Shown: one piece after another, positions 21,958-33,750 of the stretch
Position numbering within the stretch: the first letter of the stretch is position 1
Layout of the letters: each line of letters begins with the position of its first letter
Assembly (NCBI GenBank): GCA_963921935.1
Contig: OY998180.1
Span: forward strand, 208,548,744 to 208,612,743
Direction of reading: 5' to 3'
DNA length: 64,000 bases
From: Galeruca laticollis
Lineage: Eukaryota; Arthropoda; Insecta; Coleoptera; Chrysomelidae
The notes under the pieces: model-generated
Told to the model about the DNA's origin: nothing
The model's input: the letters and a program-made list of their open reading frames with translations, nothing else
Database searches by the model: none
Made by a program: the position numbers and the translations under genes

Positions 21958-22489
21958 AAACTTTATAAAGAGGTCTCTTTTTAATTTGCCGCTTCCTGTG
22001 TTTATACATAATAATAATAGCAGTTTTCTAGTATACATTTACGATTCAGTCGAAATATTAATGCGAAATATTAATGACTTCGAAATAGCAGTCTGACCGT
22101 TCCTCGAAGAGAATAACAACTACCTTCCTGGCTAATACCACGTAGAATATTGAATTACATCCCCTTCGATGAACGTGACGTCGATCGACCCTTTTGTCGA
22201 TACAGACATCTGTGGTGAGTATTATAACTATTTTTTCTTGCCAAATGATTTTATAGATCACCTTAAAATTAGTTGGAATATAACTATGTATATATAAAAA
22301 ATTTATCTGAATAAATATCAGTAAATAAATTGAGAATTATTTGGATGAATGTTTCTTTGTAAGTATCAATTGAAAATAAACGATATGGTATTTTACGTGA
22401 TTTCAAAAATTTTTGTGATTTAGATATCATTACTTTAATTGTTTATTAAATTGAAACTTCATTCTTTCTAGAGTCACATGAGATGTGTA

Positions 22490-23260
22490 CATGGCGTAAA
22501 GTTTTACTAACACCTATTCATATCAACCACGTAATACAAAAAGTAACTAACAGATGAAAAATAGAGTCCTACAAATTTCTAATCCAATATTTCACCATAA
22601 AAATCTAAAAATACTTTACAAGTTATTCTTTGATAACTCATATCCTTCATATCTTTTTAAACAGATTTTATATAATACTTCCGACAATAAAAATAACATT
22701 ACTAATGACATAATGCGAAACGAAGAAAACAGTGACATTATAACTACAAATAATACCTTCCCAATTTATATTCCTTTACATATGTAAAATCTGTCAAACC
22801 TAAACTTTCTGGAGTCTTTAAACAACATAATTCAAAAATTGCAAAGAAACAATACCTTACAATAAATTCAATTTTCAGTAAGATCAAATACAAAACTTCT
22901 ACTAATAAGTTAACTAGTATATTGCAATAACTGTAATAAGAAATAGATTGGTCACTCCATAAGATCGCTAACCAATCGAATCGCGTCTCATAAAAGTGAC
23001 AGTAAATTATACCCTGCCAGATGTGCTTTAGCTAAACCCGTGTTTTGAGAAGGCTATTTTATGGATTATCAATCTGCCAAAGTTTTGACCATAGAAAGTA
23101 ATTATAAAAAACTTTTTCATTGGAAACAGCGTACATCGCACAACAAAATGATTACATAAATAAAAAAAAGACTTAAATAACCTTAGCGTAATCTATGCCT
23201 ATCGTTTAGATTTCAAAAAAAACAAACTTTAATTTGATAGTAAATAAATCAAAATTATAG
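22490..23260 (+). pseudogene. Penelope-like retroelement: end of RT and GIY-YIG region
   Basis: Starts within the RT C-terminal region with MKNRVLQISNPIFHHKNLKI and LYKLFFDNSYPSYLFKQIL, then IYIPLHM, and KPKLSGVFKQHNSKIAKK, which is the linker found just before the GIY-YIG endonuclease in Penelope elements. The endonuclease itself is heavily degraded; remnants include CALAKHVF-like and DYQSAKVLTIESNYKK-like strings in shifting frames. Short open frames only. Penelope elements carry RT plus GIY-YIG nuclease and integrate near AT-rich sites (family knowledge). 5' truncated. Confidence 0.72.
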
Positions 23261-23639
23261 TAATTCAAGATCAAATAATTTGTTTGTTGTCATATTGTTT
23301 ATTGAGTTTTTCATTGAATTATGTTTAAAATAATTTATTATAGAAATCTACACCAAAACCAAAATTCTCGGTAGACTTAATGTAAGTAGTTAACATTTTA
23401 TTTTATTTTCAATATTGATAACATTGACCATCAATTTTCGGTCCTTGAAAATGAATAAGGAATGATTCGAAAACTCGGATTAAATATCTAAAAGAGTGTA
23501 CTCTGGTGTTTTATTGCCACATCCCCACCAAAATATCCTTTATAAATAAGTTGGCAAATATCTCTCTTGAAATTAAATATATGAACCAGAAATAATGGGG
23601 AAATAGAAAGGTTATTGAAGAAAACTCTTCTTTTCTTTT

Positions 23640-23720
23640 AACTGATTTTTCAAGCTTTCGGAAACTTTGTTTTCCATTTTTAAGGATTAGTACATTGAGA
23701 ATAATATCATTGGTTTTTGA
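23640..23720 (+). repeat. Penelope-like terminal repeat fragment
   Basis: TTTCAAGCTTTCGGAAACTT followed by TTTTCCATTTTTAAGGAT matches the style of Penelope pLTR sequence and shares blocks with 21548-21957. It follows the plus-strand Penelope coding at the expected place. Confidence 0.5.
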
Positions 23721-23984
23721 TCATTTGTCATTTTGGTAAAAATTATTTTATGAACATTTTCGTTTTTTATATTTTTGTAAAATTGTTGGAAACAAAAGAA
23801 GAGTATAGGTTATGCAATGATAATATAGGGTTAATAGATATTAAAATCATTCTTTCATTATATCCATCTCAATGTCAAATATGCCATGTTAATAATTTGT
23901 TCATACATATTTAAAATTATAATAAAAGGTTATAACGAATTCTTTTTATATAAAATTGTCTGAAAAATCAATATCAATTGTCAA

Positions 23985-24432
23985 TATTTTTTTTAATTTT
24001 AACTTTAATTTATAAAATTTTTGATTGCGAATACGACTTTAAAATCTAGTTAGTATGATCAATAGGTAGTAGATAATAATAAATATCACTTAGATTATTA
24101 TGGTAACTGTTTTTGTTATTAGTATTAGGTTCTTGAAATATATTCTAAGGAAAGTCTTTTCTGGGTATTTGGTTGTATGTCTAAAATACTAACAGGTTCG
24201 AAATCCATAAAGTGGACTTATCAATTACATGTTCAGCTAATGAACATCTTTTAGAATGTAACCTACAATCACTTTTATGTAGACTTAATCAATTTTCAAT
24301 TTTAGGCCGTTGTGACCAATATATTTATTATTACAAGTTTCATATGGAATACTATATATTACATTTGAAAGATTAAGAATCGGAATTTTATCTATTAAAT
24401 TAGTGAAAATGGACTTTATTGGGAGAAATGTT
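23985..24432 (-). pseudogene. Penelope-like element, GIY-YIG endonuclease part
   Basis: On the minus strand the sequence reads NLSNVIYSIPYETCNNKYIG, the canonical start of the GIY-YIG domain, followed by a frame-shifted remainder with AEHVIDKSTLW-like residues near 24240. This continues the RT coding at 25413-27086; the R165 copy at 24433-25410 separates them. The domain nicks target DNA in active elements. Inactive here. Confidence 0.75.
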
Positions 24433-25410
24433 ATTTTTCCGCCAACCTATCTAAAATGCGAGAAAAGTATTGGTTTACCCCAAAAAAAGTTGGAATATTG
24501 AAAAAAAAAATTTTTTGTCCGATTTCCATCAACAACATCACGAAAAAATGGTTTTTAGAAAAAAATCCTGTGTGTATGTCGTCGTCGTCGTTGTCGTCGG
24601 TCACTTTTCCTTACATGTCTTGTTAGCACGATACAGCCTCCGGAGTGCAACAAGTCACCAATTTTATTATTGAATATTTTGAAGAACATGTCACAGATGA
24701 ACCCTATTGATTTTCAGCTCACCAGAGCCAGTACAATGGGTGCTATGGTACTTGAAGTACGAAATGTTGTCATTTTTTGAGAAATTTCAGTTTGTTAACA
24801 CGATACAGCCTCCGGAGTTCAAAAAGTCAAGTATGATTGAATATTATCCAGAACATCTTACAGATGAACCCTATTGATATTCAGCTCGCCAGAGCCAGTA
24901 CAACAGGTGCTATAGTACTTTATATACGACATTATTGTCATTTTTGGAGAAATTTCAGTTTGTTAACACGATACAGCCTCCGGAGTATATACAAGTGATC
25001 AATTTTATGATTGGATATTATTTAGAGCGTCTCAAAGATGAACCCTATCAATGTTCAGCTCACTAAAGCCAGTACAACGGGTGCTATAGTACTTGAAGTA
25101 CCAAATTTTTGTAATTTTTGGATAATTTTCAGTTTGTTAGCACGATACAGCCTCCAGAGTGTATACCAGTGACCAATTGTATCATTGAATATTGCTCAAG
25201 GTGTCTCACATTGATGTTCAACTGACGAGAGCGAGTACAGCGGGTCCTATTAATCCAGATATACTACATTTTTGGTTATTTTTGAAGAAATTTCAGTTTG
25301 TTAGCACGAATACATCCCCCGAAGTGTATACAAGTGACAATTTTATGATAGAATATTGTTCAGAGCCACAGATGCGGAAAAGTTAGTTTTAATCTTTAAA
25401 ACCGTTTATT
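24433..25410 (-). repeat. R165 family, long copy inside Penelope element
   Basis: Full-length reverse-oriented copy: B-end variant ATTTTTCCGCCAACCTATCT at the left, GTCGTCGTCGTTGTCGTCGG microsatellite at 24578, then five or more units each with GTTAGCACGATACAGCCTCC, and the A-terminus ending ..TTTAAAACCGTTTATT at 25410. It sits between two adjacent parts of one Penelope element, so it inserted there. Unit spacing is ~165-175 bp. Confidence 0.85.
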
Positions 25411-25412
25411 GT

Positions 25413-25979
25413 TCATTGGTTTGACAATCCTTCTCAACTTTGGTGTTATTTTTTTAATTTATGGTAAAGATATATAGTAATTTATATTATCTGAACCATC
25501 GTTTCTAATATTAATGTCTTTATTGTCTACATTTGGAGAATAGTGATATAGTATATTTTAAATTGATTTATTTGGATATCCATTTTCTTAGAATAATTTA
25601 TATACAATTTTAAGGTTCTTTTTTTGAAAAATAGGATCTGATAGTTTGGTTATTCCATTCTTTATTTGTTTGATCAAGTTAATTTTCATAGAATATTTAT
25701 GATAACATCAATAGATCATAAATCCTCCAGAACTTATTGGTTTTCTGTACCAGTCAATAGATAATTTATTATCAGTATTTCTTATAAATTTTGTGTCTAA
25801 TAGTGGTACACTTTGTTCATTGTCTCCATTTTCCATGGTAAATTGTATATATGGATCATTCCTAATATAAAAACAACTCCATCTAAGTTAGTTATTTTTT
25901 GGTAACGCGAAAATAACGTCATCACCATATTTTTTCAAAAAAGTTGTTTTAAATGGTAATAATCATCATCATCAATCAG
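25413..25979 (-). pseudogene. Penelope-like reverse transcriptase, C-terminal part
   Basis: Minus-strand reading gives YGDDVIFALPKN (RT motif C position, with the family's Y-x-DD), IQFTMENGDNEQSVPLLDTK, then DWYRKPISSGGFMIY and ITKLSDPIFQKKNLKIVYK, all standard Penelope RT blocks. Frame changes separate the blocks. It leads directly to the GIY-YIG part at 23985-24432 once the R165 insert is removed. Confidence 0.78.
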
Positions 25980-26330
25980 ATTGAATAAAGATCCCACAAC
26001 AACAGTTCAAAATAAATGCAATAGAATAGTAAAATAAGTTTTAAATACAAAATAAATAGATAAAATTACAAAAGAAAAACTAACTTGTTGTAATGGCATA
26101 CCTGCTAAATTCTATGGCTTCCCCAAAATCCATAAACCAATCTTATCGATTAGACCCATAGTAGCTTCTATTGGTACACCAACTAATTTACTAGGATGCT
26201 ATATCACTGAAATTTTAACAAAAGCTCACGACTTTAAGACAAAATATTACATTCGATGTTTTCAATCAATTTAATAAATTTCAGCTACCGCTCCATCCAA
26301 TCATATAAATCAATACACAGGTCGACAGGA
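25980..26330 (+). pseudogene. Penelope-like RT fragment, opposite orientation
   Basis: Plus-strand reading: LNKDPTTTVQNKCNRIVK, then CNGIPAKFYGFPKIHK, PILSIRPIVASIGTPTNLLG and ILTKAHDFK. This is the RT segment before the palm motifs. It lies head-to-head with minus-strand RT (26333) of the same family, so the locus is a rearranged or doubly inserted Penelope. Confidence 0.75.
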
Positions 26331-26332
26331 GT

Positions 26333-27086
26333 CTACAAGTGTAAATTTATTATCAAAAAACTAATAAAATATAATTTTTGATATTTTCTGAAATGTTTCA
26401 TTTTTCTTTCTAAATTATTCATTAAAATGCTGGCCAAAATTGGTGATATATGGTTTCCTATTGGTAAACTTTCATTTTTAATATATACCTTATTTTCAAA
26501 AGTAACATAATTCTTATTAATACATACATCAAACAAATTAAGTATATCTGATATTCTTCCTGTATTAATATTTTTATCTCCTAGTAATTTTCTTACATGT
26601 GTTATGCATTCTTTTGGAGGAATTTTAGAGAATATATTGCTAGCATCAATGGAAATGAGTTTAGAGTTATGTTGTGAGTTCAATATTTTTAATTTTGTGA
26701 TGAGTTATTAATTGAATTATTGATTGACTATTTAGAAATTAAGTATACTGTTTATTTTTTAGCTGACTTCTTATTAGGAGGATTAACATAAGAAACCACA
26801 GGTCTAATCGGTTTAGATATTTTACACAATTTAACGGTTCCATATAATTGTGGAGATTGAGGATTTTTATTTGTGAAGCATTTAGTTTTATAGTAATTTA
26901 AAAGAAATTTGAATTATTAACAATATTTTCGGTTGGGTCTACTCTTAGAATTTGGCTTTACTAGATTCTATAAAATTATTTCCTTTGGATTTATAATCTT
27001 CAGTTTTAAATATGACAGTGGCGTTATCTTTGTCAGATTTTGTAATTGTGAGGTTATAATTTTCTACTTTCTCTTCTATTGATTTT
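26333..27086 (-). pseudogene. Penelope-like reverse transcriptase, N-terminal and palm part
   Basis: Upstream part in broken frames includes ITKSDKDNATVIF, DYKSKGNNFIESSK and a region reading IIW-N..KPIRPVVSYVN, then an open segment of ~110 codons with LISIDASNIFSKIPPKECIT (first palm Asp), LLGDKNINTGRISDILNLFD and NESLPIGNHISPILASILMN (the SLPMGxxxSPxLA block, with Ile for Met). The family match is strong. 5' truncated at the R165 fragment at 27087. Confidence 0.8.
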
Positions 27087-27271
27087 ACTTTTTCTCCAAC
27101 TCTATCTACGACGCGAGAAAAGTATTGGTTTACCCCAAAAAAAGTTGGAATTTATTCTTACGTTTTTCAGTGAGAAAAACACGAATAACGGTTTTTAAGA
27201 AAAAATACAGCTTCCGGGTGTATACAAGTGACCAATTTTATGATTGGATATTGTTCAGGGCATCTCAAATT
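27087..27271 (-). repeat. R165 family, fragment with internal deletion
   Basis: B-end (CCAACTCTATCTACGACGCG, GTATTGGTTTACCCCAAAAA) fused directly to part of one unit (GTATACAAGTGACCAATTTT, GATATTGTTCAGGGCATCTC); microsatellite and array are missing. Confidence 0.7.
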
Positions 27272-27638
27272 ACTATGAACGAATTTCCCCTACATTTTTA
27301 GCAAATTGGAAATTTCTGTACTATCAAAGACCTCCGTGCGTATTGATGGAACTTTTGTTGTGATTACACAATTTCTATCGATTCCTACTTCATTTTGTAT
27401 AAGGCAAATAGCTCTAATTGGGCCACAATTGATTTGTTGATATTGGGAGAGTTTCTTGCATCAAATAATGACTTTTGTTCGTCTGAATTTCGAAAAGTGA
27501 CAACTTCCTGTAAGTACATTATTATTTATCTTTAGCGCTAAGTAAAATTGAATTCACACAAGCCATTTTATGTTATAAGTTATTTTTGAGGTAAATTTAT
27601 CAGTTTATTTACATATTATTGGTGTTCGATTTTCTCGC

Positions 27639-27869
27639 TCAAGCAAATTCGAGTGTAACGTTCGCGTTCTTTTTGACTTTTGCTTGAAGTTCACAGGCGC
27701 GCCCAGACACACAAACTTTCTTCTCCTCTTTCCCCTCGAACACCAACCGTTTTATTCGCGCTTCATGCTCATATGCATACTGAGAATATACTTCGTTCGT
27801 GATTGAAACCAATTTTGTATTTTGGTACAGGATTTTAAAGAGAGCAGAACGCTTACAGTTTATTGACAA
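27639..27869 (-). other. Unassigned open frame, locally GC-richer
   Basis: A 76-codon frame (MSINCKRSALFKILYQNTKL.., ..KKVCVSGRACELQAKVKKN..) in a patch of higher GC than its surroundings. Not recognised. Could be a piece of an unknown repeat or a chance frame. Confidence 0.25.
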
Positions 27870-29463
27870 ACCATCATCAGTGCCCCATAGTCAAGGTGTA
27901 CACCAAAACCTCACAATGAGAAGAAACATTTAAAACAAATTAAAAGTGGTGTTTAAATTATCAAAAAAACAATAAAAACAACCCATTGTACAAGGGATAA
28001 CTCCCTGAAATAGGGGATAAAATTTAACTTGTTCCAACCGCTGTATGACATCTGATTCGTTTGTGATTTGTGTAATCATAGCAGTATTGATTATAATTTT
28101 TTCAATAATTTCATTAATCTCAGAGGCATGAAAAACAAGAAACAAAAATCATAAATTTCAAAAAACTAACGATAGAAACTATTTTTTGAGGTTATATGGT
28201 GCAGACGCAAGCGTTCCATTTAAATTTGTCGTTTCACTATCGTGTACTCAGCCTGAGCAGTGTGGGCTGCTCGAGCCTGCAAATCTAACGCCACTATTAT
28301 AATATTTGTAATGTCATATTTTCTGATTTTTTGTATTGACATTCTTGACACACGAAAAATTTATTGTTGACGTTTTTCGTTAAACATAAACACAATGCAA
28401 TGTCTACTGAGGTGTGACGTAACATGCGTTTTCTCGCTTAACTCAAACTAGAAAGAATAAAATGCAATAATTTTCGTTAAAAATTAGTTCATTACCGAAA
28501 TAATGTATTTTTCGGAAATAGCAGATGTGTTCCTACATTGCATGCCTATTGTGGGGTTCGTGATATATTGAATATATGCCTGTCGAAGCAAATATAAATT
28601 TTATTTCAAATAATTCATAATTTCATCTCTCATTCCATGGAGACAGTCCACTGAGAAACAAATAGGAAAGTATTATTTCATCAATAATATTCTTACGAAG
28701 TGAGGTAAGCTGTAATGTCCTTAAATCCCTCAACAAGATTTTAATCAAACGACCAAGAACGTATGTCTACTCATTCAATCTATTTTATTTCAAATAAATC
28801 AAACTTTATGGCTACAGGCATGTAATTTGGTTATTCAACATGAATTTATTTTTGGTTTTTGATTCAACAGATTCCAAATCTACACCATTCTCCATTCAGC
28901 CATAGTTGTACATTACAGAAATAAAAAAGAATCGAAAAACTCTTGATATGCATATTGCTTACAAGATCAAAGACACATTTTTTTGAAGTAAGATAACGTC
29001 AAAACAAAATTGGAACTACTCTCTCTTTGCTAGTAAAAACATTGGATGCTCTGATAAATTATATTAAAGTTTCAGTATTTGTGGAAGGCATTCGCTTGAA
29101 CAGTTCCCCTTCAATATAGAAATAATGTAAAAATTTGAGGAAAGATCCAAGGAGGTAATTACCGTTTTTTAACAAAGCACTACCTGCTTTGAATAAACTT
29201 CCGCCCTGAACGTAATTACTTTGATAAATTGATTAAAAAAAATGATAAAATGTAGGTTTGTAAACTGAAAATATTTTTAATCAATTATTTGTAGTGGGAA
29301 TATCAAATGTTTTTAAAACGTTGCTTTCTAGAATTTTAAAAAAAAACAGGGAAAACTTTAGAAAGTCAAATTTTTTTAATGTGAGAAGTCAAATTTTTTA
29401 GTGTGATGTACAAATAAATTGATTGTACGAGGTAGATAATATACAGTGCTGCTCAAAACTACC
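27870..29463. other. No gene recognised
   Basis: AT-rich, with one GC-richer patch (28205-28310, containing GCAGTGTGGGCTGCTCGAGC). No coding sequence or element end could be supported. Confidence 0.35.
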
Positions 29464-29757
29464 CTCCTCCCCTCTTTTCTTATGGACGGTGATACTTAGA
29501 CTGATGAAATTTGGAGCGTGAAAATGAACTATTGTAAGCTTCTCTACTAGTCGTAACAGGTGACGTAATAGGCATCGGTGACGTCACCAGGCAACTGAAA
29601 CCAATAATATTAAATCGAACCTTATAGCAAGTGACACCTCGTTTGAAAGGTATTTCGAATACCAATTCAATCAAACTAATTTTTTTTGGAATTACGATGT
29701 TTTTGATGGTTAAAATAAATAAACACTAAAATATGAGTTTCACTTTCAATTAATAAA
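29464..29757 (+). repeat. Left arm of a ~295 bp inverted repeat
   Basis: Pairs with 31644-31940. Shared blocks include GACTGATGAAATTTGG, GTAACAGGTGACGT, GGTGACGTCACCAGGCAA, CACACCTCGTTTGAAAGG-like and ATTACGATGTTTTTGATGGT. The arms bracket 1.9 kb that contains a gypsy-type relic, so they may be long TIRs of a non-autonomous element. Confidence 0.8.
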
Positions 29758-29788
29758 TTTAGTGGATATTTTGATTAATTAGTAGGTA

Positions 29789-30125
29789 TGACACCTATGA
29801 TAAGAACACAACCGAGTTTCTGGAATAAGAGAAATATATTTTTCGTTATTTACAAATCTTAAAATTATTATTAACAAAAGCTTACCTGTAATAAGAGAAA
29901 CGACATTTAATGTTCATAAATCATAATGTCAGTTCCTAATCACAAGTAGTAACTAAATTCATAAAATGATATTTATCTACGTGCCAATGGGTAAAATATT
30001 GACACATTGACACATGTTCCTTTTTGACAGATCATCCCGTTATATAGGGCACGACGCTGGCTACTATGCCGACGTTTGAAACTGCACGGTAATATTCAAA
30101 ATAAAGAAATTATATTTTCTTTACA
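29789..30125 (-). repeat. Probable 3' LTR of gypsy-type element
   Basis: Reading on the minus strand, a purine run GCAGGAGGGGGGA (30138-30126) looks like a polypurine tract and is followed at once by TGTAAAGAAAATATAATTTC, a plausible LTR start. The likely end is GTGTCA near 29789. No 5' LTR is present, as the element is truncated, so the far border is tentative. Confidence 0.55.
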
Positions 30126-30299
30126 TCCCCCCTCCTGCAGGAGAAAATATATACATTTTCATTTAAAACAAAAACAAAAACATAATTAATAAATTAAAAG
30201 TTATCCCATTTTCTTCGGGAATTACGGATGGGACAAGCTTAGATACGTGGAAGAAATTCGACTCTGTCTTTTTGTGACCCGTGTTTATTTAAAAAAAAA

Positions 30300-31409
30300 T
30301 ATTTCTAGTATCCCGTACGGTTCAATTCTCAATTCGTCCAGTTGTTTTCTCTTCAGCTTGTTTACATTTTCTACAAATACCAAATCATCGGCATTGAAAT
30401 CCCAATGTTTCCGATTTTTATCATAGTTTTTTTTGTTATGGTTACGTGACTTCAATGAATTTCTTTGTCTCTAATCAAATTCTATTCCGTTGTTATTTCT
30501 CTTAGCCCTCTCGGTAATACCGAGACATCGGTACCATTCATTAAGTATGATGAAACGAATCCAGGTACGCTATGTTTTGTATTAATATATTTTTTTACAC
30601 ATTCATGTGCTATAGTATAGTCCAATCTGCTTTCTGTTGCTTTTCATTGATTTTACACCTGATTTTATAAACTAGTGTTTGATTCAGTCGTTCGTTTAGG
30701 CCGTTAGAGAAAGGAGAGTTTACTGCCGTGAATACTAATTGTATATGTTTTTCTTCCAAAAATCCTGAGTTTATGCCTGGGTATTGGTCAGATATAATCA
30801 TATTAACTTTACTGTTGTCGACGATACCGTTCACTAGTTTAATAAAATCAGCTCCGTTTTGCGTCTTTGACGTTAGAATGTAAGCATACATTGTGAAATG
30901 ATCTACCAGCAAATCCTCCCACAGTGTCTATTGACATGATTTTAAAAGGCATTGTGGCTAGACCCAAGTGTGACATTAAGCCACCTGTTTGCTGCCCTCT
31001 TGTATTATTTTTTATGCAAATTATGCAATTTTTACAAATTTTCTTTATATTCTTTGTTAAATTATTTGCCGTATAGTACGGGCATATATTCTGCATATTT
31101 TGAATACCTATGTGACAAAGGTTTTCATGAGTGTCTTTGATAAATTCGATACTAATCTTTTCTGATAATATAATTGTTTCTACATTGTTCCTTTTTAGAA
31201 ACGCAGTCAGCCTCAACATTATATTTACCAGGTTTATATTTGATTTCAATATGGTATTGGGATAGATAATATGTTAATTCCCCAAGCTCTTCATCAGTTC
31301 TTGATCTGATATTCAAATGTTCTAATGGTTTGTGATCCGAGAATACTATAAATTTTCTTCCTATTATTATATATTGCGCGATACTACGTTGACGTAAAGT
31401 TGGTACCAT
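30300..31409 (-). pseudogene. Ty3/gypsy-type pol relic: RNase H and integrase
   Basis: From the right: RNase H end (KFIVFSDHKPLEHLNIRSRT, then YHIEIKYKPGKYNVEADCVS), the integrase zinc-binding HHCC module (HENLCHIGIQNM, CKNCIICIKNN), then the catalytic core with first Asp in MSIDTVGGF, a frame change, second Asp in MIISDQYPGINSG and Glu in SPFSNGLNERLNQTLV. A C-terminal stretch near 30490-30600 reads PGFVSSYLMNGTDVSVLP in broken frame. The reading breaks at ~31150, ~30880 and below 30610. The RT, protease and gag are missing: the copy is 5' truncated near 31410. It would have inserted reverse-transcribed DNA in the nucleus. Confidence 0.88.
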
Positions 31410-31643
31410 AACTCACGCACACATACAAAAGCAGTACCGTACGTTGTCTCGTTTAAGTTTTATTTTGACTGTAAGATTGTGTCCCACGTACTTTGTCAAC
31501 TAGAGCACGTACCATTTTGTTTATGTCGATACTCAAACGTCTCGTTAAACAATAATTAAACTAAAAATTCCAGATATTATCATATGTAAAACGTCTATTA
31601 AGAAACTTTTTTGACAATTAACCATAAGCGGACTTTTGAGTCT

Positions 31644-31940
31644 TTATTAATTGAAAGCGGAACTCAAATTTTAGTGTTTATTCATTTGAACCATCAAAAA
31701 CATCGTAATTCAAAAAAATATAGTATGATTGAGTAGGTATTCTAAATGCCTTTCAAACGAGGTGTGACTTGCCATAAGGTCCCATTTAATATTATTAGTT
31801 TCACTTGCCTGGTGACGTCACCGTTGCCTATCACGTCACCTGTTACCTCTAGTAGAGAAACTTATAATAGTTCATTTTCACACGCCAAATTTCATCAGTC
31901 TAAAAGTATTACCATTTAATAGAAAAGAGGGGGGGGGGGG
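31644..31940 (-). repeat. Right arm of the ~295 bp inverted repeat
   Basis: Inverted partner of 29464-29757; ends in a run of twelve or so G (31928-31940) that replaces the C-rich string of the left arm. Confidence 0.8.
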
Positions 31941-33750
31941 CTGTATATTTAGGAAGTGTAAGAAGCCACCATATAATGCACGACCTCAGGAACCAAATAA
32001 CTACAGTTGACAAATTAGCCCTATTAATATTTCTCAATTGTAACTGTAAATCAGAAAAAAATGTGATAATTTGAAAGACAAGTAAATGTTATTTAAAACA
32101 ATAATCAAATAGAAATCTAAATGTTTCCTGAACAGACAAAAAGAATATAGGCATTGGATTTGCATAATATTAAGAAAGCTTGGAATGCGTTACATTCTTT
32201 GTTTGATAAAAAACGAACATTTGAATTTGTCTCACTCATATATACTATTTTCTATCCTTCAATCAGTACCTTATATTCCCTCTCCCACTCGAATAATCTT
32301 GGACCAAAGCACTCCCAAAATATAAACTTTCACTGACAAAGCTCCATAAGGAAGGAACTAGTCACTTACTCAACAAGAAATAATTGTTTCTACGACTTTT
32401 ATCGAATTTCTATATTCCCACGTAGTTTTTGATTGTGGAATAGCTTCATACTAGCACTAGTGCAAAAATATTCATTCTCGACCTTCTTATGGAATGAATA
32501 CTTGTGACGCCCTCTAAATGTCACGGTTCATTCGACAGAAAGAGAAAATAGACGTGTTCCGTTTTCTACACCAGCTGCTCTACGCAGGGTATAAGTAGTG
32601 CAGAAATATCAAAATGCATAAAAAATCCTCTAAAGTGAACATAAAACAACTAGTATGGTCATTGAGTATTAATTGTTACAGCCGTTTACTCTACTCACTC
32701 CTTTTAGTTCGGGCACGCCATTGGGAGTAAGATGATCCAACTCCCAGTTGTTCGATAACAACGAAGCCAAGTAAAAAGTGCAAAATATTAATGCTCCTGG
32801 ATTCTCTGTAGAGCAAGTAATATTTTCTGTATTTGAGAGGTCATGTTTCCCGATTTTTTTCTGGTTTTCATATATTATAAATTAATAAAATAGAAATACA
32901 CTAAACTGAAAAATTCCGCGGATTTAAATGTTCAAATAAATAATGAAGACGATCATTTGTTAGTTCAATAAGAACATGCAAGAAAACTTTTTGTGAGTCT
33001 TGATTTAAGCAACCAATTTATAAATTATAATTATGGGTTAATTTCTGAAGTCTGCTTGTTTGTTAATATTTAGGTAGACACTGCTTTTAACCAACTTTTT
33101 CTACAAATACAATCGCATTCGGTAAATTAACAATCACGTGTTAAGTTCTCCAACTCTCCTCGCTCTATTCTAGAGCTGGTATTCCGAACATACTGCTAGC
33201 AACAATTGTCAACTGTCAAAAATGTCGATTGTGAAAATTGTTTAATTATCTATTTATGCTTAAATTAAAATTGATTGATAGTTCATAAAAAGTAAGTAAA
33301 TTTATATAATTCTATTTAAATAATAGCTATGACACGGCTTCATTCCGTTTTAGTGTCAATAATGATTTCACCACAACTCCTCCAGAAATTATGGAGTTAG
33401 CAATTCAATATATGCTGTTTTGTTTTTTTATTCGATAGTCGTAGAAAAAGTTTAGTCTAAAACATGGGTGGAATTCAAAATTCTACATTCATAGAACCGT
33501 TTCCCTCGCCTACGGCTCGGGAAACAAATCTTTCTACTCGTGTAGAATTTTACTTATTCTACCCTTGATATAGAATATACTATTCCGGTTAGTGGAGCAG
33601 CATAGAATGAGACTTTGTTGGATGTTCTGTTTCCCCCTTCTGATCTTATGGTAGAGCCCTCGGAACCACTATATGCATTACATCAAGTGGCAAAGATCGA
33701 TTTGATGGTATGTAAAAGTTTAGGTACCCATTCCCTTCAGGGAGGGTTTA
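31941..33750. other. No gene; palindromic patch at ~33470-33575
   Basis: No coding sequence. Around 33470-33575 is a GC-richer patch with CCTCGCCTACGGCTCGGGAA and the palindrome TTCTACTCGTGTAGAA, the look of an insect non-autonomous element end. Borders cannot be set. Confidence 0.4.

Noticed and set aside
31928..31940. G-quadruplex-forming site in the poly-G run
   Set aside because: A single run of G at a repeat border without further G tracts; likely slippage in the element end.
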